Below, piece after piece: positions 1 to 8,868 of a stretch of DNA of 56,466 nucleotides. This stretch comes from Verrucomicrobiales bacterium. GTDB taxonomy: Bacteria > Verrucomicrobiota > Verrucomicrobiia > Limisphaerales > JAYPXF01. The DNA lies in NCBI GenBank assembly GCA_002715965.1, contig PBAL01000020.1, forward strand, positions 1-56,466, read 5' to 3'. The notes under the pieces were generated by a model. That model made no database searches and was not told the origin of the DNA. It saw nothing but the letters and a program-made list of their open reading frames with translations. The position numbers and the translations under genes are program-made. Numbering within the stretch: position 1 is the first letter of the stretch; the number at the start of each line of letters is the position of its first letter.

Positions 1-734
1 TCACGATCTCCAACCAGTTCAGCCAACGCATCGGCCAGTCGTTCGATCGCCTTGCGGAAAATGTCAACATCGCGCTTCCGCCAGATCTCCAGACAGGCGT
101 CCATCACGATTTGCCGCTCGGCGGACAATGACGTGCGGATCGTGTTCCAAAGCACGTTCTCCTGCACCCAACATCGCGCGAAGGCGTCGAATGCCATCAC
201 CTCACTGGAAATGCCCAATCTTTCGAAGTGATCCTTCCATCGTTCCAGTTCAGCTTTCTCCGTCTCGCGGTCACGTGGCGGTCCCATTTGGTTCAATAGG
301 ACGATGATCGGTTTGTTCAGCCAGTTCAGAATCTCCAGCTCGGGTTTCACATAAGCGGCTTCGCCCGGATCCTCCGCAGCGTTTGCGAGATACAGCACGA
401 TGTCCGCATGATCTCTCACGTTCAGGATCGCCTGCTGGCAACACCAGAACGGACGGTCGGTAAATCGATCCCACATGTTGTTGACGAATCCAACCACCGC
501 CGTATCTGTCTTCTGCAAGCGTCGCCACAAGCGAAACGAATCGCCGAATCCCGGAGTATCCCAAAGCTTCATCGCCGCTCCATCGGCTTCAATCAGTGTA
601 AATTCCTCAGCCACATCCGTGACGTGGGACTGATCGAAGACCTCACCAACGTCGCGCCGCAACAGGGTTCGAGCCAATGTTGTTTTTCCCACATTGGTGT
701 GGGATATCAGGCTGAGATGGATGGAACCACTCAC
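1..734 (-). CDS. DUF3482-type P-loop GTPase (3' end outside window)
   Basis: Translation from a GTG at 734 gives an N-terminal GTPase domain. The P-loop is SHTNVGKTTLART (residues ~9-21), the G3 motif is WDTPGFGDS, and the G4-like motif LLNQMG replaces the usual NKxD. The frame stays open to the window edge (244 codons), so the C-terminal part, where DUF3482 would lie, is only partly visible. The GTG overlaps the TGA of the DUF2868 gene by 4 bp, which implies translational coupling. DUF2868 membrane proteins and DUF3482 GTPases are a known conserved gene pair, and that pairing is the main support for the family call. The substrate and cellular role are not known; a membrane-associated regulatory GTPase is inferred. 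Confidence 0.75.
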   Translation of the reverse strand, partial: MSGSIHLSLISHTNVGKTTLARTLLRRDVGEVFDQSHVTDVAEEFTLIEADGAAMKLWDTPGFGDSFRLWRRLQKTDTAVVGFVNNMWDRFTDRPFWCCQQAILNVRDHADIVLYLANAAEDPGEAAYVKPELEILNWLNKPIIVLLNQMGPPRDRETEKAELERWKDHFERLGISSEVMAFDAFARCWVQENVLWNTIRTSLSAERQIVMDACLEIWRKRDVDIFRKAIERLADALAELVGDR

Positions 735-2176
735 TCGTCTCCCCCGCCGGTGAGCAACACCGTCAGCTCGTATTCCTCCGCAAAACGACACCAGTTCTGA
801 ACGCGCGCATCGTAGCGTTCACGATCCTCTCCGAATCGCTGTTGGAAGCTCGTGGTTTCCAACAGCAATTCCACCGCGGCCAGGTGTGGCCGGGCGGCTG
901 CCTGGCAGCGTTCAATAACGTCACCTTGAATTTCCTGCTCCGGAGTCGTTCCGAGACTGAAAACCAACAGCATGACGTCTGGATGTGTGCCCAGTTTGAA
1001 CTCTGAAAAGTAGCGGCCCACGGCGTCATACTCCACCTTCTCACGAAACTCCAACTGCGCTTGACCCGATGCACCGGACACGGCAGCGCGAATGCCTTCG
1101 CGACGTTCGTCATTCAAATCCACGTTGAACGGAATCACACAGACATGGCGCGCGTCGGCAACCTGCGGTCCCTCATTGCTCGACGCAGGAAGATCAAACA
1201 CGACGTAACGCGTCTTCTTCCAAGCGCGCCAGGCAAGGTAGGCCCGGGGAATGATCACAAAAGAAAAACAGGTTTCGGCGTAAAGATGAATCCATGGAGC
1301 AGCATTGACGCCTTTCGGATTCACCGACCAGGAGAGTCCTTTCAGTTCTTCCGGACCGGGAATTGGAATCGTTGTCAGCGCCGACGCCGGTCCCAACAAC
1401 ACGACCAGAAACTGGTACATCGATTCCGCGTTCCAGAAGGTGCTGCTCCAGCCCGCACGATATTCGAAGCCCAGACCACGAACATACATGCCGATTACAA
1501 TTCCCAACACCATGGCGATCGCGCTGCCGTGGAGGATCAGGGCAAGCAGATTACCAAACCGTCCCCGGTTCAGATCCAGCCATCGTGCGATGAAACGCTC
1601 GCGAATCCCCGACCAGTCCGCGCCGGCATGGCTTCGATCTAACACTCCACGCAACGCCTCGTATTTCCGCGCGACCCACTGCCCTACCAGGTTCTCGGGA
1701 GTCTGCTGAGGTTGCCCCCTCTTCAACAACTTCGCTCCGATGATCCAGGCAAACACCGCGAAGTTCCACGCCAACAACGCCACTACGGGAAGTGAAAGGA
1801 GATGAATCTTGCCCCCCGAAGTCAGCGAATCCGCAGCCAAGCCAAGAATCAAGGCGATCGTCATGGGCGCGATCCACATCGCCCTGGGCAAGCCGACATC
1901 CAATTGCCGATCGTTTTCCAGCAAATCAGGGAACTGCCTGCCCAGTTCTGTGAATCGCACTATTGGTTCCGGGGGCGTATGGCCGTCGTCATCCTCCAGG
2001 TCTTTGAGCGCACGTCGAATGGCTCGATCGCCACCATCCGATTTGATCGCCATCAGCCAACACAAGGCCCGGGCTGACTTGTCGTCGATTTCAAGGCGAT
2101 CGCTCATTGCAAACGGCAGATCTGTAGCACGCCGGGATTCAGGATTAAAGAACGGGAGCATGGGCGGATGGGACAA
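731..2176 (-). CDS. DUF2868 domain membrane protein
   Basis: 481 aa from the first ATG; a second ATG at codon 24 (position 2107) is equally plausible because no clear ribosome site decides. Hydrophobic segments at about residues 100-120 (WIAPMTIALILGLAADSL), 125-150 (LSLPVVALLAWNFAVFAWII), 210-235 (LLALILHGSAIAMVLGIVI) and ~300 suggest an integral inner-membrane protein. A soluble C-terminal half follows and contains a conserved-looking 'VCVIPFNVDL' strand. It overlaps the downstream GTPase gene by 4 bp (GTGA), so the two are expected to be co-expressed and to act together. Function is unknown in the family; the name rests on overall architecture plus the GTPase partner. Confidence 0.7.
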   Translation of the reverse strand: MSHPPMLPFFNPESRRATDLPFAMSDRLEIDDKSARALCWLMAIKSDGGDRAIRRALKDLEDDDGHTPPEPIVRFTELGRQFPDLLENDRQLDVGLPRAMWIAPMTIALILGLAADSLTSGGKIHLLSLPVVALLAWNFAVFAWIIGAKLLKRGQPQQTPENLVGQWVARKYEALRGVLDRSHAGADWSGIRERFIARWLDLNRGRFGNLLALILHGSAIAMVLGIVIGMYVRGLGFEYRAGWSSTFWNAESMYQFLVVLLGPASALTTIPIPGPEELKGLSWSVNPKGVNAAPWIHLYAETCFSFVIIPRAYLAWRAWKKTRYVVFDLPASSNEGPQVADARHVCVIPFNVDLNDERREGIRAAVSGASGQAQLEFREKVEYDAVGRYFSEFKLGTHPDVMLLVFSLGTTPEQEIQGDVIERCQAAARPHLAAVELLLETTSFQQRFGEDRERYDARVQNWCRFAEEYELTVLLTGGGDE

Positions 2177-2237
2177 ATCAGAGCCGTCGATGATTGCTCA
2201 CGTTTGCAACCGTTCACTGGAATCTGTATAGCGGGTG

Positions 2238-2427
2238 TTCGAAACCATTTCGGAGCGCCGAGCATTGCTCGGCACTGGTGGCCGCGCCAGGAGTGGTCGC
2301 GCAGTCCTTTTCAGGTAGTCTTGAAAGCTTCGCATCGCTCAAGGCCGAACTCCTTGAAAACTCCAGAGCGAGCACCATCGGATTGTACTGACATGCCGGC
2401 CAGTGCCCGGCGCTCCAGTTTTCGAAC
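2238..2427. repeat. inverted pair of REP-like palindromes in a gene-free gap
   Basis: The gene-free stretch 2177-2559 holds two related elements in opposite orientation. The left one (from 2238) reads GTTCGAAACC..GGAGCGCCG and includes the perfect hairpin GCCGAGC-att-GCTCGGC (2257-2273). The right one (about 2391-2427), read on the minus strand, gives GTTCGAAAACTGGAGCGCCG followed by a diverged hairpin. Shared blocks are GTTCGAAA and GGAGCGCCG. This resembles a REP doublet. No credible coding sequence was seen here. Confidence 0.45.
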
Positions 2428-2559
2428 AGGCGAATCTTGGAGTTCGATGTTTAATTGGGGTTTGGAGTTTTGGCGCTCACACCCGATCACCTGTTCCCAC
2501 GTTGCATCGCCAGGGTCATTTCCCTCTCTCCCCAACCATGCTACACTTTGCGCTCACCC

Positions 2560-4611
2560 ATGATACGGAATCGAACGACAAGTCGTATGTGGATCGTCGT
2601 CGTCGCTTTGGCGACCACGTGTGTGACCGCTCTCGCAGACGCCTTTGATGAGCTCGTTCGACCGGCGTTGCAGAAGCACTGCACAAAATGCCACGGCAAG
2701 AACGGCAAGGCAAAGGGTGGCGTCAATCTGCTCGAACTTGGTTCTTCAGAATTGCTTCGCAGGAAACCAGAACTCATTCAGGACCTTGCTGATGTGATCG
2801 ATGCCCGGGAGATGCCCCCGGAAACGGAACCGCCTCTGCCTGGTGCAACGCGCGAGCATTTGTTGGCGGAACTCAAGAAGCTGCTTCATTCCTCCGTCAG
2901 CGAAAGCGCCATCCTCGCCCACACACCGATTCGCCGAATGAATCGCTTTCAATACAACAACGCGGTTCAGGATCTTTTCGACATTCAGATCGATGTGTTC
3001 GCCCTGCCCGAGCGTATGATGCGCGAGCACGGACGCTACTTCGATCCGGTCACCGGCAAGCTGCCCGACAAGGTCAAGGTCGGGAGCCGGCCGCTGGGCA
3101 AATCCCAACTTATCGGCAAGCGCCTCGCCGGGGTGAACCCCTTCCCGCAGGATCTTCGCGCCGAACACGGCTTCGACAATCGCGGGGATCATCTATCACT
3201 TTCTCCACTCCTCCTTGAGTCCTTCTTTCGCCTGAGCCAATCCATCATGAGCAGTCATGATTTTAATTCGCGTACCGTGGGAATTTGGAAGGAATTCTTC
3301 GAAGCCCCGGAGTACCCGATGAAGGAACACGTTCAAGAACGTCTTCGCCCTCTTCTCACGCGGGCATTCCGGCGACCGGTTGAAGAGAAGATGCTGAGCC
3401 GGTACGCAACTCAAGTGTGGTCTCAGATTCAGGACGGGACGGATTTCACCGACGCGATGAAGGGCGCGGCTGCCGCGGCAATTTGCTCACCACGCTTTCT
3501 CTACCTGCGCGACGGCGCTGGCAACGGGGACGGTGTTGAAGCGCTGACGGACATTGAACTTGCCTCGCGGCTTTCATTCTTCCTTTGGGGAAGCGGTCCT
3601 GACGATGACCTGATCGAGATGGCCCGCCAGAAGCGGTTGCACGAGCCCGCGATGCTGGAAGAACAGGTCGACCGCATGTTGCGCGATCGAAAGCTGAAGC
3701 GTTTTTGTGACAGCTTCCCGTCCCAGTGGCTGCAGCTGGAACGCATCATCGCCTCGGTTCCCGATCCCAAACGGTATCCCCAATTCTATTTCGCGAAGTA
3801 TCGCCTCAGCATGCACATGATGCTTGAGCCGCTCCTGCTCTTCGAAGCCATCCTCGTGGAGAATCGCTCGATCCTGGAACTCATCGATTCTGACATCACA
3901 TATCGCAGCGAGGCGCTTGACGCGTGGTACAAGGATCAGGGGAAAACGAAATCTCGCGTTCGCCCCACCGTTGTGGATTTCGCGCGAACCCAACTTACGG
4001 ATCGACGTCAGGGGGGAGTGATCACTTCGGCAGCAGTCATGACGATGACCTCTTCTTCGGTCCGCACCCAACCCATCACGCGCGGCGCATGGATGGCTTC
4101 AGTTATCTTCAACAATCCCCCTGAACCTCCGCCCGCGGACGTCCCTCCCCTGGTTGAAAACGACAAGGACACAGCTCACCTGACCATCCGGGAAAAACTC
4201 GCCATCCACCGGAAACGTGCCGATTGCGCCGGTTGCCATGTAAAGATCGATCCTCTCGGATTCGCCTTGGAGAACTACGACCCCACCGGTTTCTGGCGTG
4301 AGAAATACGACAACGACCGTCCGGTAGATGTCAGTGGCGAACTGTTCCGCAAACACAAATTCACCAGCATCGTCGAATTCAAGGACGCCATCCTTGCTGA
4401 AAAAGACCGCTTCACCCGCGCCTTCGCCAAACACGTCCTCGCTTTCGCCCTTGGCCGAGAAATCACCGCGGCTGATTCACCCGCCTTGCAGAAAATCACG
4501 GAGGAAACTCGCAAGGCCGGGTATAAGATGCACGCCTTGATCAAACAGATCGTCCTCAGCAAGCCCTTCCGCTTGAAGAGTAACGCAGGGAAGCCCGAGT
4601 CATCGCATTGA
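2560..4611 (+). CDS. DUF1592/DUF1588/DUF1585 cytochrome c domain protein
   Basis: The ATG at 2560 was chosen over the upstream ATG at 2455 because it is directly followed by a signal peptide (WIVVVALATTCVTALA), giving 683 aa. The mature protein starts with a cytochrome c-like haem site, HCTKCHGK. The planctomycete/verrucomicrobial set follows: a DUF1587-like part (RRMNRFQYNNAVQDLFD), a DUF1592 core, a DUF1588 part with a second CxxCH (CAGCHVKIDPLGFALENYD), and a C-terminal DUF1585 part (FAKHVLAFALGREITAAD). The family is secreted or periplasmic and of unknown redox or polysaccharide-linked function. Its usual neighbour, a DUF1552 protein, is absent; the next gene is convergent. Confidence 0.88.
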   Translation: MIRNRTTSRMWIVVVALATTCVTALADAFDELVRPALQKHCTKCHGKNGKAKGGVNLLELGSSELLRRKPELIQDLADVIDAREMPPETEPPLPGATREHLLAELKKLLHSSVSESAILAHTPIRRMNRFQYNNAVQDLFDIQIDVFALPERMMREHGRYFDPVTGKLPDKVKVGSRPLGKSQLIGKRLAGVNPFPQDLRAEHGFDNRGDHLSLSPLLLESFFRLSQSIMSSHDFNSRTVGIWKEFFEAPEYPMKEHVQERLRPLLTRAFRRPVEEKMLSRYATQVWSQIQDGTDFTDAMKGAAAAAICSPRFLYLRDGAGNGDGVEALTDIELASRLSFFLWGSGPDDDLIEMARQKRLHEPAMLEEQVDRMLRDRKLKRFCDSFPSQWLQLERIIASVPDPKRYPQFYFAKYRLSMHMMLEPLLLFEAILVENRSILELIDSDITYRSEALDAWYKDQGKTKSRVRPTVVDFARTQLTDRRQGGVITSAAVMTMTSSSVRTQPITRGAWMASVIFNNPPEPPPADVPPLVENDKDTAHLTIREKLAIHRKRADCAGCHVKIDPLGFALENYDPTGFWREKYDNDRPVDVSGELFRKHKFTSIVEFKDAILAEKDRFTRAFAKHVLAFALGREITAADSPALQKITEETRKAGYKMHALIKQIVLSKPFRLKSNAGKPESSH

Positions 4612-4645
4612 TTCCAAAGTTCGGGCGAGGCTCACGCGAGCCGCT

Positions 4646-5809
4646 CTACAACCCGGCCACGAATTCCCTGATCCTCTTCAATGCCTCTCCAATGTTCTCA
4701 ATGCTGTTCGCATAGGAGAACCGCAGAAACCCGTGCCCATTTTCTCCGAACCCGTCACCCGCCAGGCAAGCGACCCCTGCCTCGTCCAACAAGCGTGCTT
4801 CCAGTTCCTTCGATTCCACGCCCAATTCGCTCACGTTTGCAAATGCATAGAACGCTCCGCGCGGCACGCGACATGATATTCCCGGGATCTGGTTCAATCC
4901 CTTCACGATGAAATCACGGCGCTCTCGAAACTCTTTCAACATCGCGTCGACCGGTTCCTGTGGACCACGCAGCGCTTCAAGGCCTGCATGCTGAACGAAG
5001 GTCGCAGTGCAGGAATTACTGTTCACCATCAACCGTTCGATCGAGTCGACCAACCAATCTGGAAACACGCCATAACCCAGTCGCCAGCCGGTCATGGAAT
5101 AGGTCTTTGAGAACCCGTCGAGAATCGCTGTCCGTTCGATCATGCCATCGAACTGGGTGATCGATTCGAACTGATCATCGTAGAGCAAGCGGCTGTAGAT
5201 CTCATCGCTGAGCACCGTGACGTCATGTTTGATGCAAAGTTCGGCGACCTCCTGCAACGCAGCTTTTCCGAGCACACCACCCGTGGGGTTCTGTGGTGAG
5301 TTGAGGATCAACAGCTTGGTCTTGCCCGAAACAATCGAGCGAAGGTGGTCCACATCGAAACTGAAATCACTCGATTCCAACAACGGCATAGGCACTGGCT
5401 TCGCACCGGCGTAACGAATCAGCGATCCATAGATCGGAAAGCCCGGATCCGGATAGACCACCTCGTCGCCGGGTTCTATCAACGCGAGCAGCGTGTAGAA
5501 CATCACCGGCTTGCCACCGGGCGTCACGACCACCTGGGACGGTTTGACATCGATCGAACGAAGTTCACCAACGTGTGTTGCGATCGCTTCACGAAACACC
5601 GGCAACCCACAAGTGGGGCCGTATCCGGTATGGCCTTCATCGATTGCCTGCTTTCCCGCATTGCACACGTTTTTGGGCGTGGAAAAATCCGGCTGACCGA
5701 TTTCGAGATGAATGATGGAACGCCCGGCGGCTTCCAGTTCCTTCGCCTTGGCGAGGACTTTGAACGCCGTTTCAGTCCCGAGCTTTTGAACCGCTGAAGA
5801 GAGTTGCAT
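4646..5809 (-). CDS. class I/II pyridoxal-phosphate aminotransferase
   Basis: 387 aa from the ATG at 5809 (MQLSSAVQKLG), which lies 2 bp past the stop of the upstream sulfatase gene; the longer ATG at 5890 would overlap the sulfatase by 79 bp and is rejected. Fold type I aspartate-aminotransferase-like motifs are clear: EIGQPDFSTP near the start, NSPQNPTGG, LSDEIYSRLLYD, and the Schiff-base lysine in GFSKTYSMTGWRLGYG, followed by the C-terminal substrate arginine region (FLRFSYANS). It would transfer the amino group of an amino acid to a 2-oxo acid in the cytoplasm. Exact substrate is not readable. The tight spacing with the sulfatase suggests co-transcription without an obvious functional link. 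Confidence 0.88.
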   Translation of the reverse strand: MQLSSAVQKLGTETAFKVLAKAKELEAAGRSIIHLEIGQPDFSTPKNVCNAGKQAIDEGHTGYGPTCGLPVFREAIATHVGELRSIDVKPSQVVVTPGGKPVMFYTLLALIEPGDEVVYPDPGFPIYGSLIRYAGAKPVPMPLLESSDFSFDVDHLRSIVSGKTKLLILNSPQNPTGGVLGKAALQEVAELCIKHDVTVLSDEIYSRLLYDDQFESITQFDGMIERTAILDGFSKTYSMTGWRLGYGVFPDWLVDSIERLMVNSNSCTATFVQHAGLEALRGPQEPVDAMLKEFRERRDFIVKGLNQIPGISCRVPRGAFYAFANVSELGVESKELEARLLDEAGVACLAGDGFGENGHGFLRFSYANSIENIGEALKRIREFVAGL

Positions 5810-5811
5810 GC

Positions 5812-7296
5812 TCACTGGTCTTTCTCGGTCGGAGGAAAGCGTTTGCGCCCGTCGCTGTTGACCGGCTTGCCCGTGCGCATGCTCCACCATTCATGCGCAC
5901 GCTTGGGATCGTAACTTGGATTCGGAATTGGCATTCGCGCGATTACGTCGGTGCGCCAGCCGAACAGTTTTCGTTTCAGATCGGCCACCTTGCCCCTTCG
6001 TTCCTTAACCAGATTCTTCTTCTCACCCAGATCCTGGGCCAGGTGGTAAATCTCAACATCACCACTCCCATCCAGATACTCGATCAGCTTCCAATCGCGC
6101 TCGCGAATTGCGCTCGCCGGACGACTGTGATGAAAGTGCGGGTAGTGCCAGTGGATGGCACTGCGCTTCAATCGCGCACTGGGATTATTCAGCAAGGGCA
6201 GCATGCTCAGTCCATCAATTGTCTGATGCTTTGGAAGCTTGCCGCCGGCTGCGGCCACAAAGGTAGGGTAGAAGTCGTAACTGATCGTCGGTTCAGCGCA
6301 TTTCGTTCCAGCCTTCACCATCGGTGGATATTTCACGATCAGCGGCACGCGAATTCCGCCTTCATGCAGCGCGCCTTTCTCGCCCTTCAACGGCGCAAGA
6401 CTGCTCACATTGTCATCCGCGTGTTCGCGGTAATCGTAGCGCCGATAAAGCCCGCCGTTGTCCGAGGTAAACACGATCATGGTTTTGTCGGTGAGGCCCA
6501 GACGATCCACCTCATCCACAATCCGGCCGACCATGTCATCCACGTGCTCGACCATCGCCGCGTAGATCGGATGTGGCAGTTCACGTCCGGTCGCTTGCGC
6601 TTTCGCGCGATACTTGTCCGCCTTGTCCGACATCGCCCCGAGCGGAATGTGAACGGCGAAAGGAGAAAGCATCAGAAAGAATGGTTCGTCCTTCTTTTCA
6701 CGGATGAAGTTGATGCACATGTCCGCCTCGAAGTCGGTTCGATACTGATTCGGCTTGGGCTTCAGCTCCGGGCGGCCCGTCACCCGATAACGACCGGCGT
6801 AATGCGGACCATTGATCTCGATCGCAATGTCATATCCCTGCTTCGCCGGCCCGAACTTGTCTCCGCGTCCCAAATGCCACTTACCGACATAGCCAGTCGT
6901 GTATCCGGCCGTCTTCAGCGATTCGGCAACGGTAATGACGTCCAGAGGCAAAGCCATCGTCGTCAATGGTGCAATCACACGCTCGAAGGGACGCCAGTGT
7001 CCTGGGATGTGGGCGGTGATCCCGATGCGCGCCTGATTCTGTCCGGATTGAACGGCGCATCGCGTCGGCGAGCAGACCGCGCCTGCCGCGTAGAAGTCAG
7101 TGAAGCGCATTCCTTCGGTGGCGAGCCGATCAATCCGCGGGGTATCAATGAAATCGTTGCCGTAGCAGCCGAGATCGCCCCATCCCATGTCATCGATGAA
7201 GATGAAAATGATGTTGGGCTGCTTCGACTTGGCCGCGTGGAGGGACGAAGATCCGTGGGCCAGTGCCACGAGAATGAGAGACAGAAGTAAACGCAT
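5812..7296 (-). CDS. secreted sulfatase (alkaline phosphatase superfamily)
   Basis: 494 aa starting at the ATG at 7296, which begins a clear signal peptide (LLLSLILVALAHGSSSLHA); the upstream ATG at 7431 would place 45 non-signal residues in front. Sulfatase signatures: metal site NIIFIFIDDMGWGDLGCYG, the formylglycine motif CSPTR inside AVCSPTRCAVQSG, the GYVGKWHLG block and FTSDNGG. This is the type I sulfatase family that hydrolyses sulfate esters of polysaccharides or glycans in the periplasm; activity needs a formylglycine-generating enzyme encoded elsewhere. It is divergent to the DUF1080 gene at 7386, a frequent partner in planctomycete/verrucomicrobial sugar utilisation. Confidence 0.92.
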   Translation of the reverse strand: MRLLLSLILVALAHGSSSLHAAKSKQPNIIFIFIDDMGWGDLGCYGNDFIDTPRIDRLATEGMRFTDFYAAGAVCSPTRCAVQSGQNQARIGITAHIPGHWRPFERVIAPLTTMALPLDVITVAESLKTAGYTTGYVGKWHLGRGDKFGPAKQGYDIAIEINGPHYAGRYRVTGRPELKPKPNQYRTDFEADMCINFIREKKDEPFFLMLSPFAVHIPLGAMSDKADKYRAKAQATGRELPHPIYAAMVEHVDDMVGRIVDEVDRLGLTDKTMIVFTSDNGGLYRRYDYREHADDNVSSLAPLKGEKGALHEGGIRVPLIVKYPPMVKAGTKCAEPTISYDFYPTFVAAAGGKLPKHQTIDGLSMLPLLNNPSARLKRSAIHWHYPHFHHSRPASAIRERDWKLIEYLDGSGDVEIYHLAQDLGEKKNLVKERRGKVADLKRKLFGWRTDVIARMPIPNPSYDPKRAHEWWSMRTGKPVNSDGRKRFPPTEKDQ

Positions 7297-7385
7297 GTTT
7301 GAATTGATTGCGCAGCAGTAAAGACGTTCCGCAATCGGGTTGCAATTCGGATTGCGAAGCGGGTCGGTTTCTTCAAAGTTGAGGC
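7297..7385. promoter_or_regulatory. divergent intergenic region between sulfatase and DUF1080 genes
   Basis: This 89-bp gap separates two divergent starts and must hold both promoters if each gene has its own. No operator palindrome was recognised in it. Confidence 0.3.
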
Positions 7386-8039
7386 ATGCAAAGACTCCTC
7401 CCCTCGCTGGCAATATTCGCAGCGTTCTCACTTCAGGCCGCCGATTCTGGCTGGATCAATCTCTCGAAAAACGACTCAACCGTGGGATGGACACCGCGCG
7501 GCGAGGTCGTCTCTTTCGTTTCGAAAAAAGGAGAGTTCCAGTTGGAAACGGAAAAGAACGTGTGGGTTGCCAGCGATCTGAAGCTCGCCGACTTCATCGC
7601 CGAACTTGAGGTCAAGCTACCCAAGCGCGACAAGCCGAACTTCAACTCCGGTCTTGCCTTCCGCTGCACGGGGGATAAGGGCAAACCGAAGGGATACCAG
7701 GTCGAGATCGATGCCCGCCGTCCCAGCCAAACCGGTGGCGTCTATGGAATCGGCCTGGGCGGCTGGCTCTACCCGAAGAAGACCGACAAGGCTGAGTTCG
7801 ACAAGAAGGCCAAGGGCGTATTCAAGCACGACGAGTGGAACCACATTCGCGTCAAGGCAGTTGGTCCACGCATTCAGACCTGGGTCAACGGCAAACCCAT
7901 CGCGGACTTCGAGGATTCGAAATCGCTCAATGGTTACTTCGGAATTCAACATCACGGCGGAGGTGGAGTGGTGAAGTTCCGAAACATCAGGGTAAAGAAA
8001 TCAGCAGCATCCCATAACGGTCGTCGGAGTGGTCAATAG
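7386..8039 (+). CDS. DUF1080 (3-keto-disaccharide hydrolase-like) secreted protein
   Basis: 217 aa with an N-terminal signal peptide (LPSLAIFAAFSLQAA). The mature part has the concanavalin/LamG-like DUF1080 pattern: 'SGWINLSKNDSTVGWTPRG' at the start, ELEVKLPKRDKPNFNSGLAF, then EWNHIRVKAVGPRIQTWVNG and the C-terminal GYFGIQHHGGGGVVKFRNI. The family is extracytoplasmic and includes 3-keto-glycoside hydrolases; many members are uncharacterised sugar-binding or hydrolase proteins. It is transcribed away from the sulfatase, which makes a shared role in sulfated-glycan breakdown plausible but unproven. Confidence 0.85.
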   Translation: MQRLLPSLAIFAAFSLQAADSGWINLSKNDSTVGWTPRGEVVSFVSKKGEFQLETEKNVWVASDLKLADFIAELEVKLPKRDKPNFNSGLAFRCTGDKGKPKGYQVEIDARRPSQTGGVYGIGLGGWLYPKKTDKAEFDKKAKGVFKHDEWNHIRVKAVGPRIQTWVNGKPIADFEDSKSLNGYFGIQHHGGGGVVKFRNIRVKKSAASHNGRRSGQ

Positions 8040-8158
8040 GTGCCGATTTCCTCGGTTTTGCGAGGCCCGATCTGGCGGGGCGGTTTGAGATTTTTTCGGC
8101 GGGGCTATGCTAGGCGGGCTGGTTTTGACGGCGAACGCGCGGATGCTGTCCCACAGGA

Positions 8159-8503
8159 TTATTCAATATCCCGGGAAATAGGCTTGTTCGGGTTGGGCGG
8201 GGTGGCCGCGCGCAGGGCGCTCAAGGGACCGGAGTTGAGGCGCAGGCAATCACAGACGTCATTGAGGCCGATGGCGTGAGTCAGTTGGCTGTAGAGCATG
8301 TCGACCACATGGCTCCACGGCGTATAGGAACGGGATTTCTCCTGCACGCCGCATTCGCGGGCCAGTTTGGGGACCAGATGAGCAGGAATGAGATTGCGCA
8401 ACTGACGCAGGATGGTGAACTTGGAACGGGTTGGCTGAGCTTTTGTTTTTTCACAGCCTGCTGAGTGGCAGGTTTTCAGCAAACTCGCCAGCCCAACTTC
8501 CAT
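8159..8503 (-). pseudogene. IS4-type transposase, N-terminal fragment
   Basis: 114 codons matching the N-terminal DUF4372 region of IS4-family transposases: FTILRQLRNLIPAHLVPKLA, then SHVVDMLYSQLTHAIGLNDV and CDCLRLNSGPLSALRAATPP, the stretch just before the DDE catalytic domain. The frame stops at 8159 and no DDE domain follows, so this is a dead remnant. Flanking sequence 8040-8158 is not recognisable as the rest of the element, and no terminal inverted repeats were found. Confidence 0.75.
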
Positions 8504-8868
8504 TTCCTGTGGGATGCTTGTGGATTGAATACCAACGGCGGCACGACGGAGTATACTTCGTAAAGAGCCGTAATGGGCGGGTTTATGCGAAGATGCTTTT
8601 TAAGATGCAAACGCAATGGAATCATCGGGGCTACCTTTCTCCGTTACAGCTGTAGTTAACACTAACTCTTCAAGGAACCTTCGGTTGTTGAATGACAATT
8701 GATCAAATGTTGAGCCTTTTCTTGTTTAGATTGGCGCATGTGTTTGCCAGCGTTGATCCTCGTTGATGTGCCTACCAAGCCAGTGGAGCCAACCGGGATC
8801 ACCTCTTTTTCGTTACACCTGATAACCAGCCATGCCTCGGGTGATTCGCCCGGTGGCTCACTTCGACG
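8504..8868. other. gene-free stretch with two similar ~25-bp motifs
   Basis: No coding sequence is convincing here. Two related motifs about 170 bp apart (TACCTTTCTCCGTTACAGCTG-like near 8630 and CACCTCTTTTTCGTTACACC near 8800) may be remnants of an insertion element associated with the transposase fragment. Confidence 0.25.

Noticed and set aside
5893..7290. 465-codon frame on the plus strand opposite the sulfatase
   Set aside because: The minus strand has a complete sulfatase with its active-site motif; the plus-strand frame has no recognisable features.
8040..8158. C-terminal remnant of the IS4 transposase on the minus strand (ILWDSIRAFAV-like stretch)
   Set aside because: The similarity is too short and no DDE motif or terminal repeat supports it.
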